Assembly: GCA_016278725.1 (NCBI GenBank)
Contig: JADQBG010000006.1
Span: 1 to 64,000, forward strand
Reading direction: 5' to 3'
DNA length: 64,000 nucleotides
DNA from: Actinomycetota bacterium
GTDB lineage: Bacteria > Actinomycetota > Thermoleophilia > RBG-16-64-13
In this document: in pieces, positions 17,397-25,600 of the stretch
How positions within the stretch are numbered: the first letter of the stretch is position 1
Layout: every line of letters begins with the position of its first letter
Notes under the pieces: generated by a model
The model's input: the letters and a program-made list of their open reading frames with translations, nothing else
Told to the model about the DNA's origin: nothing
The model's database searches: none
Made by a program: the position numbers and the translations under genes

Positions 17397-18311
17397 ATGG
17401 AAGCAGTCATCAAGACCGAACGCCTGACCAAGAGCTACGGCTCCAACCGAGGCATCGTCGAGGTCGATCTGGAGGTGAGGGCCGGGGAGGTGTTCGGCTT
17501 TCTCGGGCCGAACGGAGCCGGGAAGACCACCATGATCCGCACGCTGCTCGACCTGCTCCATCCGACCGGCGGGCGCGCCTACGTTTTCGGTATGGATTCG
17601 CGCGCCCGGAGTGTGGACATCCGCGCCCGGGTGGGCAACCTGCCCGGCGAGTACGAGGTGGAGCCCCGGATGACCGGCGGGGAGCTGATCGAGTTCTATG
17701 CCCGGCTGCGAGGCGCCAAGGACCTAGCGTACGCTCACGAACTGGCCGAACGGCTGGCGGCGGATCTGCACCGGCCGATCGGCCAACTCTCGCGGGGCAA
17801 CCGGCAGAAGATCGGTTTGGTTCAGGCCATGTTCCATCGGCCGCCCCTGCTGATACTGGATGAGCCCACAGGCGGGCTGGATCCGCTGGTGCAGGAGGAG
17901 TTTCTGCAGATCGTGTCCGAGACTCGGGCGGAGGGCCGGACGGTCTTCTTCTGCTCGCACGTGCTGAGCGAGGTGGAGCGGGTCTGCGACCGTGTCGGCA
18001 TCATCCGCGAAGGCCGGCTGGTGGCTGTGGAGACCACCAACTCCCTGTTTGCCAAGAGGTACCGGCACATGCGGGCCCGTCTTGCCGACGAGGCCGCTCC
18101 CGACGAATTCAGGGAAGTGCCGGGGGTGATGGCGGCCTCTCTCGACCGGGAGGGAGACCTGGTTATGACGGTGGGCAGCGATCTGGATGCGGTGATCAAG
18201 CAACTCGCTCGGCACACGGTGGTCGAACTCGAGCTCGAGCGTCCCAGCCTGGAAGAGATCTTCCTCACCTACTACGGCGAGCCGGAAGCCAACGGGGAAG
18301 AAAGCCGATGA
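17397..18311 (+). CDS. ABC-2 type exporter ATPase
   Basis: Drug- or lipid-exporter-type ATPase (DrrA/CcmA class). Motifs are Walker A GPNGAGKTTMIR, signature LSRGNRQKIGLVQA, Walker B LLILDEPTGGLDP and the switch region (VFFCSHVLSEVERVCDRVGII). A C-terminal extension of about 80 residues ends in LERPSLEEIFLTYYG, characteristic of this family. ATG 17397 has a GGAG ribosome site 9 bases upstream; the TTG at 17382 in the ORF track is less likely. It overlaps the permease gene by 4 bases. The substrate is unknown. Confidence 0.93.
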   Translation: MEAVIKTERLTKSYGSNRGIVEVDLEVRAGEVFGFLGPNGAGKTTMIRTLLDLLHPTGGRAYVFGMDSRARSVDIRARVGNLPGEYEVEPRMTGGELIEFYARLRGAKDLAYAHELAERLAADLHRPIGQLSRGNRQKIGLVQAMFHRPPLLILDEPTGGLDPLVQEEFLQIVSETRAEGRTVFFCSHVLSEVERVCDRVGIIREGRLVAVETTNSLFAKRYRHMRARLADEAAPDEFREVPGVMAASLDREGDLVMTVGSDLDAVIKQLARHTVVELELERPSLEEIFLTYYGEPEANGEESR

Positions 18312-18343
18312 GCAACCCGATGAGCAACCCGATGAGCAACCAG
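18308..18343 (+). repeat. Triplicated 12-bp unit spanning the start codon
   Basis: ATGAGCAACCCG, ATGAGCAACCCG and ATGAGCAACCAG follow one another at the beginning of the ABC-2 permease gene. This gives three in-frame start codons and an MSNP-MSNP-MSNQ N-terminus. Slippage is the likely origin. Confidence 0.95.
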
Positions 18344-19174
18344 ATCGATCCGGGCTACCAGCTGCCGGGAATCGGCTCGCGGATCGCCGCGCTGGTGCGC
18401 CAACTGTTCGTGAGCCAGTTGCGGACCACGCTGACCTGGGGCGCCGTCCTGGGGGCGCTGGGCACGCTTTACGTGCTGCTGTTCCCGGCCATGAACGAGA
18501 ACATGAACATGGATGAGTATCTGCAGAACCTTCCCGAGGAACTAAAGGCTTTCATCCCCTCCATCTCGGGGTCGATAGATACTCTCCCCGGGTGGCTCGA
18601 TCTGGAGATGTTCAGCCTGATCGCTCCTTTCAGTCTGCCCTTCTTCGTTATCATCATGGGGGCCCGGGCAATTGCCGGCCGGGAGGAAAACGGGCGGATC
18701 GACCTGCTGCTCAGCAACCCCATCCCCCGTTGGAGCCTGGTGCTGGCCACGCTGGTCAACATGACCCTTGCCCTGTCGGTCGCGCTGGCCGTGATCGGAG
18801 CGTTCACCTGGTTGCCCACCCTCTTGATCGAGGGGGAGCTTGGTGTGGGGCAATTGTTGAACGGTCTCGTCTCCCTGATCCCGTTCTCGCTATTCTTCGG
18901 AGCCCTGGCTCTGGTGCTGTCGTCCATCGTCAGGCGCAGTTCTACCGCCATCGCGCTGCCGGGGGTGTTGCTCGTGGCCATGTACGTGGCCAACGGCTTG
19001 GGCAGTTACAACGAGTCCTTCGAGTTGGTGCAGCCGCTCTCCCTCTTCCACTACCTCGGCACGCCGCTGCAGGACGGGGTGACCTGGGGCTTTTTCGGGG
19101 TAACCCTGCTGCTCGCTCTCGGGCTCACCGCCCTCGCCGCGGTCCTGTTCGAGCGCCGGGAGATACACACCTAG
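18308..19174 (+). CDS. ABC-2 type exporter permease
   Basis: A 288-residue permease with six predicted helices (about residues 40-60, 110-130, 150-175, 185-210, 215-235 and 260-282). It carries the ABC-2 motif region AIAGREENGRIDLLLSNPIPR in its first cytoplasmic loop. It forms one exporter with the upstream ATPase, which it overlaps by 4 bases. The N-terminus has three near-identical MSNP/MSNQ units, each with its own ATG (18308, 18320, 18332). Any could start translation without affecting the membrane domain. Confidence 0.9.
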   Translation: MSNPMSNPMSNQIDPGYQLPGIGSRIAALVRQLFVSQLRTTLTWGAVLGALGTLYVLLFPAMNENMNMDEYLQNLPEELKAFIPSISGSIDTLPGWLDLEMFSLIAPFSLPFFVIIMGARAIAGREENGRIDLLLSNPIPRWSLVLATLVNMTLALSVALAVIGAFTWLPTLLIEGELGVGQLLNGLVSLIPFSLFFGALALVLSSIVRRSSTAIALPGVLLVAMYVANGLGSYNESFELVQPLSLFHYLGTPLQDGVTWGFFGVTLLLALGLTALAAVLFERREIHT

Positions 19175-19184
19175 TTCGAGGCCG

Positions 19185-19222
19185 GGTCAGAGCCGGTCTG
19201 GTCAGAGCCGGTCAGAGCCGGT
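19185..19222. repeat. Three copies of GGTCAGAGCCGGT at a convergent gene end
   Basis: The 13-base word occurs at 19185, 19200 and 19210; the last two share three bases. On the minus strand it encodes the last codons and TGA of the serine-hydrolase-like gene, so the copies beyond the real stop are untranslated duplicates of that gene end. I see no terminator hairpin with a T-run here. Confidence 0.85.
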
Positions 19223-20378
19223 CCACGCAGCCTTGAACGGCCTGACGCAGCGCTGCGGCCCGACGATCCTCCAGCACTTGGAAGCCCAAGCTCGTGGGGG
19301 CGTAGGCGAATCCCAGCAGGCGATCGGGATCGGCGAAGCCGAGGGCACCACCGAGCGCGGGCATGCCGAACGCCCGCGATCCCCCAAAATCGAAGCGGGG
19401 GGAGGGCTTGGCAAAGCCGAGGGACCAAGAGACCGGTTGCTTCAGCACTTTGTCCCAGCGAGGCTCGTCGGGCGCTTCCAGTTCGAAGAGGGTCTCGGGA
19501 ATCAACTTCAGCTCCCGGTCGCACTCCGTGAACAGGGAGTAGAGGCGGGCCACGGAACGCACCAGACCGAACCCTTGGGCCGAGGGGCTGCTCCCCCCGG
19601 TCTTCCGGGGGCCGCCCAGGGTCCGCCGGGTGGCGGAGCCTGGAGTGAAGTGAGCGAGCAGCAGGCGAAGCGGCGGCAGTTCCCGCTCCGTGAGGAAGCG
19701 GAGAGGCTGGGTTGCCTCGACCACGGCGATCCGGGCGGCGGGCACGCTCTCCGGCCGATCGAAGTAGAACTCGAGGCCCAGAGGTTCGAGAACCTCCTCC
19801 AGGAGGAAGCGCTCCAGTGAGCGCCCGGCGGGATCGACCCGCTGGATCAGTTCGTCCTCGATCCAGCCCAAGGTGGCGTAGTGGTAGCCCTGCTCGGTCC
19901 CGGGCTTCCACTCCGGTTTCTGCCGAGCGAGGATCGCGGCCGGGGCGGCTTCGGCTTCCGTCAACGAATGGAGGTCAGGGGGATACTTCAGGGTGGGGAG
20001 TCCGGCTCGGTGCCCCAACATCTGACGGAGGCTGATCTCCTGTTTGCCATCCTGAGCGAACTCCGGCCAATAGGTGTCGACCCACTCTCCGTAGTCCAGC
20101 AAACCACGGGAATGGGCCAGGGCCAGGGCCATGGCCGCCACTCCCTGGGCGGCTCCGAAGAACGGAATCAGAGTGTCTTCGGCGAAGGGGCGGCCGCGGC
20201 GGCGGTCGCGCAGCCCGGCCCAAAGGTCCACCACCTTCTTGCCTTCGTGGTAGGCGGCGCAGGCAGCGCCATGCTCGCGGTGGTGGGCGAAAGTCCGCAG
20301 AAAGGTGTCGCGGACGGGCTCGAAGCCGCGCTCCACCCAACCGCCAACATCGCCGCCAGTGGCGAGGAAGCCTTTCAC
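19212..20378 (-). CDS. Beta-lactamase/EstB-fold protein lacking the catalytic SxxK
   Basis: A class C beta-lactamase/family VIII esterase-fold protein of about 388 residues. Family landmarks are an N-terminal AAYHEGKKVVDLWAG, LRQMLGHRAGLP, the Tyr-containing GTEQGYHYATLGWIEDELI, and a C-terminal glycine-rich FGMPALGGALGFADP segment. The place where the family has F-S-x-x-K-G reads FFGAAQGVAAM. The nucleophile Ser is Gly (codon GGA) and the general-base Lys is Gln (codon CAG). Hydrolysis by the usual mechanism therefore seems impossible, yet the frame is intact. The ORF track starts at 20588, but the first 70 residues look non-coding; GTG 20378 gives the family length. Divergent from the RsbW-like gene. 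Confidence 0.82.
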   Translation of the reverse strand: MKGFLATGGDVGGWVERGFEPVRDTFLRTFAHHREHGAACAAYHEGKKVVDLWAGLRDRRRGRPFAEDTLIPFFGAAQGVAAMALALAHSRGLLDYGEWVDTYWPEFAQDGKQEISLRQMLGHRAGLPTLKYPPDLHSLTEAEAAPAAILARQKPEWKPGTEQGYHYATLGWIEDELIQRVDPAGRSLERFLLEEVLEPLGLEFYFDRPESVPAARIAVVEATQPLRFLTERELPPLRLLLAHFTPGSATRRTLGGPRKTGGSSPSAQGFGLVRSVARLYSLFTECDRELKLIPETLFELEAPDEPRWDKVLKQPVSWSLGFAKPSPRFDFGGSRAFGMPALGGALGFADPDRLLGFAYAPTSLGFQVLEDRRAAALRQAVQGCVDRL

Positions 20379-20608
20379 TTCAGCAATCGCTCGAGCGTGT
20401 CGATACCGGTAAGCGTGGAAATCCTCCCGCCGACTCTCGGGGAGTGGTACTGGCTGCCAACGTGCGGCCAAGGTCCAGGTGGTTGGAGATCGACCGGTTG
20501 CTACCCTTTCGGAGTCGAGGCCAAAACGAGATGGCGAGGAGGGTGAAGGACAAGCGGCCGGCAGGTGGAACTCGTCAATCGGCAGCATCCTCTATCCGAG
20601 CGAGAGAG

Positions 20609-21025
20609 ATGAAGGGTCGGGTCGAAATATCCGAGCGGAGCGACTTGGTGAGCGCCTTCGAGCTTCCCGCCAAAGTGGCCTCGCTCCCGAGACTTGATCT
20701 CTTCGCGCACCAGTTGATCGACGAGGCGCAGCTTTCCGAGGAACGCGCCGCGGATCTACATCAGGCGCTCCTGCAAGCATTCCGCACGGTTTTGGCGCCG
20801 GCGAATAACGGTGGATGGGTGGCCGTCAGGGCCTGGTGCGATTCGCGCCGGCTGCGGGTGGAGGTGCGGGGCCCCCGCGATATTCGCAGCCACCTTGCCA
20901 CGGATACGGCTTTTCGCCATCGCGGCTCCGGCATCCCCGACCTGGTTTGCCACACCGATGACATCATTTTCGGGAAGAGCTGCGGCGGCGAGGGCATGCG
21001 GCTGGTGTTCTCCCTCCTGCTCTAG
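20609..21025 (+). CDS. Degenerate RsbW-like anti-sigma/HATPase-fold protein
   Basis: About 138 residues from ATG 20609 (the ORF track extends to 20444). The pattern resembles HATPase_c_2 anti-sigma kinases: an N-terminal beta-rich part, helix SEERAADLHQALLQAFRTVL, strand VAVRAWCDSRRLRVEVRG, a GSGIPDLVCHTDDI loop and a C-terminal GEGMRLVFSLLL strand. The helix equivalent to the N-box lacks the Mg-binding Asn (normally EAxxNAxxH), and the Asp of the G1 box is not evident. ATP binding is therefore doubtful. No sigma factor or antagonist is adjacent. Moderate certainty for the fold, low for activity. Confidence 0.6.
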   Translation: MKGRVEISERSDLVSAFELPAKVASLPRLDLFAHQLIDEAQLSEERAADLHQALLQAFRTVLAPANNGGWVAVRAWCDSRRLRVEVRGPRDIRSHLATDTAFRHRGSGIPDLVCHTDDIIFGKSCGGEGMRLVFSLLL

Positions 21026-21040
21026 GGCTCGGATTCGGGC

Positions 21041-21589
21041 TCAGGACTCGTTCGCTTCGATCGCCATGCTCTCCCAGTAGACCAAATCGCCCGTGGCCTT
21101 GCGCCGCTTGCTCCGCGGCTCGTCGGTCGCATACCCGAGCGGGGTCAAAAGCACCGGCTCGATCCCGGGAGGCAGCTCCAGGATGCGCCGGACCGGTTCC
21201 GGCTTGAAGTCGGCGATCCAGCAACTTCCCAGGCCGAGATCCCGAGCCTGCATGATGATGTGGTCCATGACGATGGCGCAGTCGGCCAGGTTGTAGTTGG
21301 TGTGGTCGCTGCGCACCCAACTCTCCCCTGCGACTCCGCAAACGGCGATGATCACCGGAGCTGTGTAGAACCACTTGCGGCTGTAGGCCTCGCTCATGGC
21401 CTGGCGGGCTTCGGCGTCGCGCACCACGACCACGCGGAAGGGCTGCCGGTTGGCCGCGGTTGGCGCGAGCCGCGCCGCTTCCAATACGAGCGCGAGTTTC
21501 TCGTCCTCGACCTCCCTGTCTGAATACGCGCGGACGCTGTACCTTGCCTCGATCAGTTCCTTGAAGTTCACTCGGACTCCTTGGTTCAT
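21041..21589 (-). CDS. Nitroreductase family FMN oxidoreductase
   Basis: A 182-residue flavoprotein of the nitroreductase superfamily. FMN-binding and fold motifs seen are the N-terminal [34 protein letters not shown], the middle [24 protein letters not shown], and [20 protein letters not shown]. The substrate is not predictable. It reads away from glyQ and converges with the RsbW-like gene 15 bases away. The ATG at 21589 follows AAGGAAG, a plausible though close ribosome site. Confidence 0.92.
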   Translation of the reverse strand: MNQGVRVNFKELIEARYSVRAYSDREVEDEKLALVLEAARLAPTAANRQPFRVVVVRDAEARQAMSEAYSRKWFYTAPVIIAVCGVAGESWVRSDHTNYNLADCAIVMDHIIMQARDLGLGSCWIADFKPEPVRRILELPPGIEPVLLTPLGYATDEPRSKRRKATGDLVYWESMAIEANES

Positions 21590-21703
21590 CGCTTCCTTCG
21601 GGCAGCAACCTCTGCTTGTTTTAGAGTGCTCGGATCGTGCCGGCTCGTAACCTCGTTGTCCGGATGCTCCTCGGCGTGCCGCTCCGGGAGGACTCGGGGC
21701 CTC

Positions 21704-21712
21704 TGGTACAAT
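21704..21712 (+). promoter_or_regulatory. Extended -10 element of glyQS
   Basis: TGGTACAAT is a TGn-extended -10 (TACAAT) 52 bases before the glyQ ATG. No recognisable -35 lies 16-18 bases upstream. No T-box or glycine riboswitch-like structure is evident in the short leader. Confidence 0.5.
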
Positions 21713-21763
21713 CGGATTTTCCGCAAAGGACAGCCTTCAACCCGGTTTCGAGGTCGCGTGAGT

Positions 21764-22663
21764 ATGGAGAAGCCCACCTACCAAGACGTCTTACTCGGCC
21801 TGGAGAGCTTCTGGGCCGACCACGGCTGCATCATCTGGCAGCCCTACCACACCGAGGTGGGGGCGGGTACCTTCAACCCCGCCACCTTCCTGCGGAGCCT
21901 GGGCCCCGATCCGTGGAACGTGGCCTACGTCGAGCCTTCCATCCGGCCGACAGACGGCCGCTACGGCGAGAACCCGTACCGGCTGGGCCACTACTACCAG
22001 TATCAGGTGGTGCTGAAGCCGGCCCCCGACAACATCCAGGATCTCTACCTGGCCTCGCTCTCGCACCTGGGGATCGAGTTGGAAAAGCACGACGTTCGCT
22101 TCGTGGAGGACGATTGGGAATCCCCCACCCTGGGCGCTTGGGGCCTCGGTTGGGAGGTATGGATCGACGGCATGGAGGCGACGCAGTTCACCTATTTTCA
22201 GCAGGTAGGCGGGATCGACCTGGATCCCATAAGCGTGGAGCTGACCTACGGGACCGAGCGGCTGGCCATGTATCTGCAGGGGGTGAACAGCGCCTTTGAC
22301 CTCACCTGGGTGCCGGGCGTCACCTACGGCGACGTGCACCGCGTCAACGAGGCCCAGTGGTCGGCTTACAACTTCGACGTGGCCGACGTGGCCATGCTCC
22401 AACGGCACTTCACCGACTACGAGCAGGAGTGCGAGAACTGCCTGGCCCACGGCCTGGTGATGGCCGCTTACGACTTCGTGCTCAAATGCTCTCATACGTT
22501 CAACCTGCTGGACGCCCGCGGGGCGATCAGCGTGACCGAGCGCACCGGCTACATCGCTCGGGTGCGCAACCTGGCGCGCCGGGTGGCGGAGACCTACGTG
22601 ATGCAGCTCGAAGAACGGCGCCGAGATGATTCCGGCACGACGGGCGCGGAGGTGGAGGCGTGA
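21764..22663 (+). CDS. glyQ: Glycyl-tRNA synthetase alpha subunit
   Basis: Alpha subunit of the bacterial alpha2beta2 glycine-tRNA ligase, which activates glycine. The sequence is near-textbook: [77 protein letters not shown]. The 299-residue length is typical. The ORF track begins at 21581, but conserved sequence starts at MEKPTYQD; I choose ATG 21764, with GTG 21758 two codons earlier as an alternative. It overlaps glyS by 4 bases. Confidence 0.96.
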   Translation: MEKPTYQDVLLGLESFWADHGCIIWQPYHTEVGAGTFNPATFLRSLGPDPWNVAYVEPSIRPTDGRYGENPYRLGHYYQYQVVLKPAPDNIQDLYLASLSHLGIELEKHDVRFVEDDWESPTLGAWGLGWEVWIDGMEATQFTYFQQVGGIDLDPISVELTYGTERLAMYLQGVNSAFDLTWVPGVTYGDVHRVNEAQWSAYNFDVADVAMLQRHFTDYEQECENCLAHGLVMAAYDFVLKCSHTFNLLDARGAISVTERTGYIARVRNLARRVAETYVMQLEERRRDDSGTTGAEVEA

Positions 22664-24762
22664 TGGCGCAGCCGACGACCGGGGGCCGTGACTTTCTGCT
22701 CGAGATCGGGACGGAGGAGCTGCCCGCTTCGGCCTGCCGCTCGGTGCTGGAGCTTCTTCCCGAGAGAGCGGCCGGTCTTTTCGCGGCCGAGAACCTGGAA
22801 CTGGCCGAGAATTCCCTGACGGTTCTGGTGTCTCCCCGGCGAATCGCGCTCCTGATAGAGGGGCTGCCCCAGACTCAGGCGCCCCGCGAGACCGCCCAGC
22901 GCGGACCGGCCGCTGCGGCTGCCTTTGATGCCGAGGGCCGGCCCACCAAGGCGGCCGAAGGCTTCGCCCGGGCGCGGGGCGTCACCGTGGAAGAGCTCGA
23001 AGTGCGCGAGGAGAACGGCCGGGAGCACGTTTTCGCCGTGTCCCGGGCAGAGGGGCGCCCCACGCAGGAGCTTCTGCCCTCTCTTTGCGTCCGCCTGGTG
23101 CGGGAGATGTATTTCCCCAAGAACATGAAGTGGGGCGCGGATCTGCGGTTTTCCCGGCCGGTGCGCTGGCTGGTGGCGCTCTACGGGGACCAGGTGGTGC
23201 CCTTCGAGGCGGCCGGGCTTCGCGCCGGCCGCCAGAGCCGGGGCCACCGCTGGCTGGGAAGTGAAGTGGACATCCCGGAGCCCTCCCGTTACGTGGACAC
23301 CATGCGTGGGGTCAAGGTGCTGGTGGACCAGCGCGAGCGCGAGGCTCAGATCCGCGCCGGTCTGGAGCGCCTCGCCGCCGCTCACGGGTTGGAGGCCGTC
23401 GATCCCACGAACAAGCTGGCGGAGGTGCTCCATCTGGTGGAGTGGCCCACCGTGCTCGAGGGGCGGTTCGGCGAGAGCCATCTGCGCCTGCCGGATGAGG
23501 TGCTGATCACCGCCATGCAGTCTCATCAGCGCTACTTTCCCCTGGTCTCCGCGGAGGGGGACCTCGACCACCGCTTCCTCTTCGTCAGTAACGGCGATCC
23601 TGACTGCGCCGAGACCATCGTCGCCGGCAACGAACGCGTGCTCGAGGGCCGCATCGAGGACGCCGAGTTTTCCTTCGACAAGGATCTCGCCACCGGCATC
23701 GAGGCGATGGCCGCGCAGCTCGACCGCGTGGTTTTTCACGAGAAGGTCGGCACCATGAAGGACAAGACCGAGCGTTTGACCGCGCTGGTGGGATATCTGG
23801 GTGCCGCCGTGGGCCTGGAGGAGGAGAAGCTCGAGCGTGCTCTGGAGGCGGCCCGGCTTTCCAAGGCCGATCAGACCTCGGTCATGATCCGGGAGTTCGC
23901 CGACCTCGAGGGCAACATGGGCGAGACCTACGCCAGACTCGAGGGCCTGCCCGAGGAGGTGGCCGTGGCCATCCGCGAGCAGTACCTGCCCGAGCAGGCG
24001 GGAGGCGTCGCGCCGAAGACCGTCGCCGGCGCGCTGCTGGCCACGGCCGAGAAGGTGGACAACGTGGTCGCCGCCTTCGCCGTGGGCGAGCCCCCCTCGG
24101 GCTCCAAGGATCCCTACGGCCTGCGCCGGGCGGCCATGGGCATGGTCACCATCGCCTTCTATCACTCGCTGGTCTACGACGTGCGCGCCTTGGTCGAGGC
24201 GGCATACGGTCGACTGGCAGAGTTCCCGGGGCTCGAGCCGCCGGAGACGGTGATTCCCGCGGCCACCGACTTCATCCTCGAACGGCTCGCCCGCTTCCTG
24301 CTCGACAACGAGGTCTCGCGGAACGCGATCGACGCGGTGCTGCCGCTTTCCTCGGTGTTTCAGGACCTGCGCCGCCGCGCCATGGCCCTGGACGCCTTCC
24401 GCGCCACCGAGGCCTGGGAAGACCTGGTCACCGTGCACACCCGGCCGAGCAACCTGGCCCGCAAGTTGGAGTCCGGACAGGAGGGCCCGGTAGCCCCGGA
24501 TCTGTTCGAGGAGGAGGCCGAGCGCGGCCTCTACCAGGCCTATCTGCGGACGTCGTCCCAAGTGGCCGAACTGATCGACAAGCAGGACTACTACGATGCG
24601 CTCGAGCGCCTGGCCGGACTGCGCCCCGCCGTGGACCGCTTCTTCGATGATGTCTTGGTGATGGCGAAGGACGAACCCACCAGGGTCAACCGTCTGCGCC
24701 TGCTCGCTGCGGTCGCGGAACTGGAAGCGCGGGTGGCTTTGATCGACCGAGTGCAGGCCTGA
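22660..24762 (+). CDS. glyS: Glycyl-tRNA synthetase beta subunit
   Basis: A 700-residue beta subunit needed for tRNA-Gly recognition in the alpha2beta2 enzyme. Recognisable stretches are [13 protein letters not shown] at the N-terminus, [28 protein letters not shown], and the HD-like [24 protein letters not shown] lies in the C-terminal half, and the protein ends in an anticodon-binding DALRG-type domain ([22 protein letters not shown]). GTG at 22660 is immediately followed by ATG 22663; either could initiate. Confidence 0.96.
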   Translation: MMAQPTTGGRDFLLEIGTEELPASACRSVLELLPERAAGLFAAENLELAENSLTVLVSPRRIALLIEGLPQTQAPRETAQRGPAAAAAFDAEGRPTKAAEGFARARGVTVEELEVREENGREHVFAVSRAEGRPTQELLPSLCVRLVREMYFPKNMKWGADLRFSRPVRWLVALYGDQVVPFEAAGLRAGRQSRGHRWLGSEVDIPEPSRYVDTMRGVKVLVDQREREAQIRAGLERLAAAHGLEAVDPTNKLAEVLHLVEWPTVLEGRFGESHLRLPDEVLITAMQSHQRYFPLVSAEGDLDHRFLFVSNGDPDCAETIVAGNERVLEGRIEDAEFSFDKDLATGIEAMAAQLDRVVFHEKVGTMKDKTERLTALVGYLGAAVGLEEEKLERALEAARLSKADQTSVMIREFADLEGNMGETYARLEGLPEEVAVAIREQYLPEQAGGVAPKTVAGALLATAEKVDNVVAAFAVGEPPSGSKDPYGLRRAAMGMVTIAFYHSLVYDVRALVEAAYGRLAEFPGLEPPETVIPAATDFILERLARFLLDNEVSRNAIDAVLPLSSVFQDLRRRAMALDAFRATEAWEDLVTVHTRPSNLARKLESGQEGPVAPDLFEEEAERGLYQAYLRTSSQVAELIDKQDYYDALERLAGLRPAVDRFFDDVLVMAKDEPTRVNRLRLLAAVAELEARVALIDRVQA

Positions 24763-24775
24763 GGCCGGATTTTCC

Positions 24776-25150
24776 GTGGCTGTCAGCTACCTCTGGCTCG
24801 CCGCGGGCGGGGCGCTCGGCACGCTGGCCCGTTACTCGCTCTCGGGGTGGGTTGACCAACGCTGGGGGGCCGGGGCCTGGGGCATCTTCGTGGTCAACAT
24901 CATGGGCGCGTTCCTCCTCGGCCTGCTGGCCACGCTGGCCGAGGAGCGGTTTCTGGTGCCGGCGGATCTGCGGCGCTTTGTCACCATCGGTTTCCTGGGC
25001 GCCTACACCACGTTCTCGACGCTGGTCTACGAGAGCATGAAGATGGCTCAGCTGGGAGCCTTCGCGGAAGCGACGGCCAACGCCGTGGGGTCGCTTGTCG
25101 TGGGCCTGGCCGCCGCCTACCTGGGCATGATGTTGGGACGCTTGATATGA
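24776..25150 (+). CDS. crcB: CrcB/Fluc fluoride channel
   Basis: A 124-residue, four-helix protein that exports fluoride as a dual-topology dimer. Signature residues are GGALGTLARYSLS at TM1, the pore-lining Asn in VVNIMGAFLLGLL, and the TM3 break with the stacked Phe motif GFLGAYTTFSTLVYE. GTG start 24776 lies 13 bases after glyS. It overlaps the DUF190 gene by 4 bases, a common actinobacterial pairing. There is only one Fluc gene here. No fluoride riboswitch precedes it because the upstream sequence is glyS coding. Confidence 0.93.
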   Translation: MAVSYLWLAAGGALGTLARYSLSGWVDQRWGAGAWGIFVVNIMGAFLLGLLATLAEERFLVPADLRRFVTIGFLGAYTTFSTLVYESMKMAQLGAFAEATANAVGSLVVGLAAAYLGMMLGRLI

Positions 25151-25482
25151 GCGAATTGATCTCCGGAAGGCTACTCCGCATCTATGTTGGTGAGTCCGAT
25201 CACCACCAGGGCCGCGCTCTCTATCAGGTCCTGGTTGAGCTCGTGAGAGAGCAGGGGCTGGCCGGAGCCACCGTATTGCGCGGAGTGGAGGGCTTCGGGG
25301 CCCACTCGCGCATCCACACGGCGCGGATCCTGCGTCTGGCCGAGGACCTGCCATTGGTGATCGAGGTGGTCGACGTGCCTGAGCGGATCGAGGCCTTTCT
25401 CCCCGTCCTGGCGGAGGTGCTTCCCGGAGGCCTCGTGACGGTGACCGAGGTGGAGATGGCCGACTACACCCGCAAAGATTAG
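25147..25482 (+). CDS. DUF190 (PII-like) protein
   Basis: A 111-residue DUF190 protein with a predicted PII-like ferredoxin fold. Typical features are LLRIYVGESDHHQGRALYQVLV, LAGATVLRGVEGFGAHS and LPLVIEVVDVPERIEAFLPVL. It overlaps crcB by 4 bases, and DUF190 genes commonly accompany crcB. Whether it regulates the fluoride channel is unknown. Confidence 0.9.
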   Translation: MSELISGRLLRIYVGESDHHQGRALYQVLVELVREQGLAGATVLRGVEGFGAHSRIHTARILRLAEDLPLVIEVVDVPERIEAFLPVLAEVLPGGLVTVTEVEMADYTRKD

Positions 25483-25532
25483 GCCAACCAGTTTTGGGCT
25501 AACCATTTGTAAATTGCGGGCAAGTTGTCCGT

Positions 25533-25538
25533 TACAAT
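25533..25538 (+). promoter_or_regulatory. Candidate -10 (TACAAT) for ppdK
   Basis: TACAAT lies 62 bases before the ppdK ATG in the only spacer between DUF190 and ppdK. No -35 hexamer with acceptable spacing is visible, and there is no TGn extension, so this is a weak call. Confidence 0.3.
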
Positions 25539-25600
25539 GAAGTCACGCTAAACGGTATGACCGGTCCTGACCGCAGTCGACTCTGAGGGGTGAAAAGCGT

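Noticed and set aside
21590-21763. T-box or glycine riboswitch before glyQ
   Set aside because: No AGGGTGG-like T-box sequence, no terminator/antiterminator pair and no tandem aptamer pattern seen.
22594-24561. 655-residue minus-strand ORF
   Set aside because: Antisense of glyS with no recognisable motif.
24762-24776. Fluoride riboswitch before crcB
   Set aside because: Only 13 bases separate crcB from glyS, so no room for the aptamer.
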